Source: Fictibacillus sp. b24
GTDB taxonomy: Bacteria > Bacillota > Bacilli > Bacillales > Fictibacillaceae
NCBI RefSeq assembly: GCF_030348825.1
Contig: NZ_JAUCES010000005.1
Location: forward strand, 1,054,001-1,118,000
Direction: 5' to 3'
Length of the DNA stretch: 64,000 bases
Shown: in pieces, positions 60,847 to 64,000 of the stretch
Position numbering within the stretch: the stretch's first letter is position 1
Layout of the letters: the number at the start of each line of letters is the position of its first letter
Position numbers and translations under genes: made by a program
The notes under the pieces: model-generated
The model's database searches: none
What the model saw: only the letters and a program-made list of their open reading frames with translations
What the model was told of the DNA's origin: nothing

Positions 60847-61851
60847 TTATTTAATGGCTTCTTTTGCTAATGAAGTGTCTACTAGAACTTTATAATCCAC
60901 TTTTTTCGGTAGCTCTCCAGCTTCATCCATAATCGTCTGAAGATTATTCCATTCTTCTTCATCTAAAATAGGATTGAGCGCAAAGCTGTGCTGACTCTTA
61001 TAGCGGTCAACAACTGTTTCGATTAGTTCAACAGGGGTATCTTCAAAATAAGGTGCGATCACTTTAGCTATTTCTTCAGCAGAATGGTTTTCGACCCAGA
61101 GTTGTGCTTTATATAAACCTTTTGTAAACTTCTCTAAAGTTTCTTTGTTTTCTTTCATGTAGCTTTCTTTAGCCATAAAGGTTGTATAAGGAATCTTACC
61201 TGATTCGGCTCCGAACGATGCCACGATGTGTCCGATTCCTTCTTGTTCAAAAAGACTTGCTTGAGGCTCGAATAGCTGAACATAATCACCTGTGCCTGAT
61301 GCAAAAGCGTTAGCGATATTAGCAAAATCAATATTCTGAATCATCGTTAAGTCATTTTTGGGATCAATACCATGCTTCTTAAGGCCAAATTCACCAGCCA
61401 TTTGCGGCATACCGCCTTTACGCTGTCCTAAGAACGTACTGCCTTTTAACTGATCCCATGAAAAGAATTCTGGTTTTTTACGCGCCACTAAAAAAGTACC
61501 GTCTGTTTGCGTTAGCTGTGCAAAATTAATAACGGGATCTGTAGAATCTTGAGCATGTACGTAGATCGTTGTTTCAGAACCAACAAGTGCAACATCTGCA
61601 CCATCTGACAATAACGCAGTCATCGTTTTGTCGCCGCCCCAAGTGGTTGTTAGCTCTACATCCAAACCTTCGTCTTTAAAAAATCCCTTTTCAATTGCAA
61701 CATATTGAGGGGCATAAAAGATAGAGCGGGTTACTTCTGCAATTCGTACTTTTTCTTGTTTAGGGCTTGAAGTGTTGCACCCTGTTAAGAGCATGGAGAA
61801 GGCTAGTAAACATGTGAACAGTATGCTTAATTTTCTTTTAATCAGTTTCAT
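60847..61851 (-). CDS. ytlA: ABC transporter substrate-binding lipoprotein YtlA-like (NMT1/SsuA type)
   Basis: The 334-residue lipoprotein (lipobox LLTGC) has an NMT1/SsuA-type domain (ITVRSIFYAPQYVAIEKGFF-like start, WGGDKTMTALLSDGADVALV, MPQMAGEFGLKKHGID). The ATG at 61851 follows AGGAGGATC; eleven earlier in-frame residues have no such site. Its length equals that of B. subtilis YtlA. It binds the ligand for YtlC and YtlD. Confidence 0.86.
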   Translation of the reverse strand: MKLIKRKLSILFTCLLAFSMLLTGCNTSSPKQEKVRIAEVTRSIFYAPQYVAIEKGFFKDEGLDVELTTTWGGDKTMTALLSDGADVALVGSETTIYVHAQDSTDPVINFAQLTQTDGTFLVARKKPEFFSWDQLKGSTFLGQRKGGMPQMAGEFGLKKHGIDPKNDLTMIQNIDFANIANAFASGTGDYVQLFEPQASLFEQEGIGHIVASFGAESGKIPYTTFMAKESYMKENKETLEKFTKGLYKAQLWVENHSAEEIAKVIAPYFEDTPVELIETVVDRYKSQHSFALNPILDEEEWNNLQTIMDEAGELPKKVDYKVLVDTSLAKEAIK

Positions 61852-61956
61852 ATTTGATCCTCCTGCAAATAGGGATGAAGTCATGACTTTTATGTAATAA
61901 TGTATGTGATTGCTGTAAATGTGTGTTTGCCTACTAAAACTTCAAGGAGTGTTGGA

Positions 61957-62754
61957 ATGAAAAAAGCAAAAATGATAGAGTGGCATCGATTTCCTTCCCC
62001 ACATCCTACAATTCGGTTGTATGTTGTCACTTATTTAAATGATGGATTAAAAATTAAAGGACTTGCAGCATTGCCAGAAGGGAAAGGACCTTTCCCGGGG
62101 TTTTTATACCTTCGAGGCGGAATTAAATCGGTAGGGATGGTAAGAATTGCACGAATCATTCAGTTCGCTTCTCAAGGTTTTATTGTAATGGCACCTTATT
62201 ATCGAGGCAACCAAGGCGGAGAGGGGAATGAGGATTTTGCTGGAGAAGACCGAACAGATGCTTTTGCTGCTTTTGAAGTATTAAAACAGTTTCCAAAAGT
62301 TGATGAAAATAACATTCATGTGTTTGGTTTTTCTAGGGGAGGACCGATGGCTCTTTTTACGGCTATAAAGTTTCCTGAGATTCGCTCTGTAGTAACGTGG
62401 GGCGGTGTGACGGATATGGCTATCACGTATGAAGAGAGAGAAGATTTACGAAGAATGATGAAGCGGGTTATTGGAGGAACACCAGAAAAATATCCGGAAG
62501 AATTTGAATGGAGATCACCGCTCTATTATATAGGGGAACTAGAGGCACCATTGCTTTGTATTCACGGGATGAAAGATGAAAACGTAAGTGTGGAGCATAC
62601 ACGTAAAATTGAAAAAAGGTTAAAAGAGCTAGGGAAGCCATGTGAAACCTGGATCTACCCCGAATACACGCACTACTTCCCGCCGAAAGAAAACCGGAAA
62701 ATTACATACGCGTTATGCGAATGGATGAAGGAACATGGAACAGGAGCTGAATGA
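61957..62754 (+). CDS. ytmA: Alpha/beta hydrolase, S9 prolyl-oligopeptidase-like (YtmA-type)
   Basis: The 265-residue cytosolic hydrolase has an oxyanion region YLRGGIKSVG, the nucleophile elbow HVFGFSRGGPMALF, and the acid and His region CIHGMKDENVSVEHT and YPEYTHYFPP. It is divergent from ytlA, as ytmA is near ytlA in B. subtilis. The ATG follows CAAGGAG; an earlier in-frame start at 61900 is unsupported. The substrate is unknown. Confidence 0.82.
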   Translation: MKKAKMIEWHRFPSPHPTIRLYVVTYLNDGLKIKGLAALPEGKGPFPGFLYLRGGIKSVGMVRIARIIQFASQGFIVMAPYYRGNQGGEGNEDFAGEDRTDAFAAFEVLKQFPKVDENNIHVFGFSRGGPMALFTAIKFPEIRSVVTWGGVTDMAITYEEREDLRRMMKRVIGGTPEKYPEEFEWRSPLYYIGELEAPLLCIHGMKDENVSVEHTRKIEKRLKELGKPCETWIYPEYTHYFPPKENRKITYALCEWMKEHGTGAE

Positions 62755-62773
62755 GAATCAGCTCCTGTTTATT
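62741..62773. terminator. Bidirectional terminator overlapping both gene ends
   Basis: The arms CAGGAGCTGA and TCAGCTCCTG lie at the 3' end of the hydrolase gene and 2 bases from the TetR gene's stop. Confidence 0.75.
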
Positions 62774-63383
62774 CTTGTTTAACGCCTAGCATGTATGAGA
62801 TTTGGGATAGGAAGAGGTCAATTTGCTGGTTGTAATCAATATCTTGTTTTGAAACAAATACGGTTGAAATATGAATGCCGTCGTTAAACGTTATATAATA
62901 TCTTGCGATTGATTCTAGAGGATACTTTGGCTGGAACTCTCCTTTTTCTACCCCTTGCTGAAACAGCCAAACAAATTGATCAATCGCATATTTGTAACGA
63001 TTTTTAAAATAAGCAGCTTTTTCTGGTACTCTTCGATTGATCAGAAAGAATTCAATTTGCACAGCTGTAATCGAATCTTGTTTGTCCTCAATCTCCTTAT
63101 AGCTCTCAAATTCGTTTAAAAGAGATTGCCAGATCGAATCGGTATCAGCTAGTTGTTTAACCCCATTACTAAACGATTCATTCATGGACTGCAAGACGGA
63201 TTCAAACAAATCTTCCTTATTGGAAAAATAAGAATACACGCCACCTCTGCTCAAATCAACAGCATCGATTACATCTTGCATAACAAAAGCTTCGTATCCT
63301 TTTTTAGCAAATATCTCTTTAGCCGCATTAAGAATGCTGAGCCTCCGCTGCTCTTTGTGACTCTCTGTTACTTTCGGTGACAT
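62769..63383 (-). CDS. TetR/AcrR family transcriptional regulator
   Basis: The 204-residue repressor has an N-terminal HTH (RRLSILNAAKEIFAKKGYEA; DVIDAVDLSRGGVYSYFSNK) and a ligand-binding C-terminal domain. It overlaps the MFS gene by 56 bases on the same strand, so the pair forms an operon and the regulator probably controls the exporter. Its ribosome site is AAAGGA, about 12 bases upstream. Confidence 0.88.
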   Translation of the reverse strand: MSPKVTESHKEQRRLSILNAAKEIFAKKGYEAFVMQDVIDAVDLSRGGVYSYFSNKEDLFESVLQSMNESFSNGVKQLADTDSIWQSLLNEFESYKEIEDKQDSITAVQIEFFLINRRVPEKAAYFKNRYKYAIDQFVWLFQQGVEKGEFQPKYPLESIARYYITFNDGIHISTVFVSKQDIDYNQQIDLFLSQISYMLGVKQE

Positions 63384-63999
63384 ATTCTGTTTTTTCCTTT
63401 CCGAATGGTTTTCTTAAGAAAAAGGCTATCATACTTATGAGGCATAATCCACTAGCTGCTGCCAGAAACAGAGGCACGACGCCTAAATAGTTTCCTAGAA
63501 TTCCACCTGCGAGAGGTCCTGTCAAACTCGAAAACATCATGATGCTGCCGATTGTGCCAAGTGTCCGTCCGCTCATTTCAGAAGGTGTTTCCTTCATAAC
63601 GGTTGACTGAAACGGAATAAAGACGAATCCTGCTCCCAATGAGCCGATGCAGGCCAAGATAGACGCCCATACAAAGGGGAGCGGCAAGTTGAAATAAGTA
63701 AGTAAAGCAATGCTTCCGAAACCTGCTCCTAATATGAAACAACCGCCTATCATACTGTTCACTGCTTTCTTTACCTCGATCTTGCTTAGTAAAAGACCAG
63801 AAATAATAAACCCAGCACCTGAAGCTGCCATAACTGTTCCAATCAGGCTTGAGGAAACTTCTTTAAGTTCTCTAAATAAAACAACAAACTGTGAGTCTGC
63901 CATCTGCAGCACAAACATCATCACGGCCATTAATATTGTTCCGTAAAAAATGAAAGGAACAGATCTTATAAACAAAAAACCATCTTTCAATTCTTTTGT
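63328..63999 (-). CDS. MFS transporter, 5' end cut by window
   Basis: The last ~223 residues of a major-facilitator exporter, with six helices visible (VPFIFYGTILMAVMMFVLQM; FIISGLLLSKIEVKKAVN; GAGFVFIPFQSTVMKETP). The frame continues to the window edge, so the TTG at 63990 is not the start. It lies upstream of an overlapping TetR gene, a common drug-exporter arrangement. Confidence 0.82.
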   Translation of the reverse strand, partial: TKELKDGFLFIRSVPFIFYGTILMAVMMFVLQMADSQFVVLFRELKEVSSSLIGTVMAASGAGFIISGLLLSKIEVKKAVNSMIGGCFILGAGFGSIALLTYFNLPLPFVWASILACIGSLGAGFVFIPFQSTVMKETPSEMSGRTLGTIGSIMMFSSLTGPLAGGILGNYLGVVPLFLAAASGLCLISMIAFFLRKPFGKEKTEYVTESNRESQRAAEAQHS

Positions 64000-64000
64000 A

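Overview
The window looks like chromosome from an aerobic, spore-forming, low-GC Firmicute of the Bacillaceae. Evidence: strong AGGAGG-type ribosome binding sites, frequent TTG and GTG starts, spore-coat genes, a YjcZ-type peptide, CcpA (cre) and Fur sites, and several gene blocks known from Bacillus subtilis (yugN/yugO/mstX, ytkD-ytlDCA-ytmA, the ybb-type muropeptide genes). The dispersed CTTTCCGCGGGGCAGG-type repeats suggest Fictibacillus or a close relative; that genus call is an inference. Both ends cut genes: yugN lacks its 5' end and the last MFS gene lacks its 5' end.

Layout. 1-4.2 kb: yugN end, the K+ channel gene yugO, an rsgI gene paired with a SigI-like protein that has only the C-terminal domain, and a Mistic (mstX) homologue. 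4.6-13.6 kb: a three-PAS histidine kinase, a polar amino-acid ABC transporter, a DMT exporter, an FNT channel, a secreted M14 peptidase and two coat-like proteins, with repeats between. 13.7-22.6 kb: a compact one-strand [NiFe] hydrogenase locus, hypABFCDE, then a cytochrome-b5-like protein, small subunit, large subunit and protease. 22.8-31.6 kb: a YhgE/Pip protein, transporters, a phosphodiesterase-family protein and a CcpA-controlled sodium/solute symporter with a 38-residue accessory peptide.

32.2-34.5 kb: a 2.2-kb islet bounded by an intact tRNA-Ala(GGC) gene and a 53-bp partial copy of it. It holds decayed gene remnants and an M24 peptidase lipoprotein. 34.7-44.1 kb: a cell-wall amino-sugar scavenging region (nagZ, namZ, GntR/HutC regulator, murP-like PTS, mupG, murQ, nagP-like PTS) with two identical 19-bp operators and two cre-like sites. 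Exo-enzymes release MurNAc and GlcNAc outside the cell, two PTS permeases import them, and MupG and MurQ handle the phosphorylated products.

44-64 kb: small sporulation-type and membrane proteins, a Fur-controlled ferric-iron ABC transporter (48.7-52.3 kb), a c-di-AMP (ydaO-type) riboswitch with terminator before a dicarboxylate/glutamate symporter gene, a c-di-GMP-I (GEMM) riboswitch before a 61-residue two-helix membrane protein, an orphan holin-like gene, and the ytkD-ytlDCA-ytmA block followed by a TetR regulator and an MFS transporter.

The items most worth follow-up are the sigma-domain-less SigI/RsgI pair, the hydrogenase that has a b5-like partner but no membrane cytochrome, the hybrid MurNAc pathway with a GntR regulator, the two second-messenger riboswitches, and the tRNA-bounded islet. 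No rRNA genes, CRISPR arrays or complete insertion sequences were seen.
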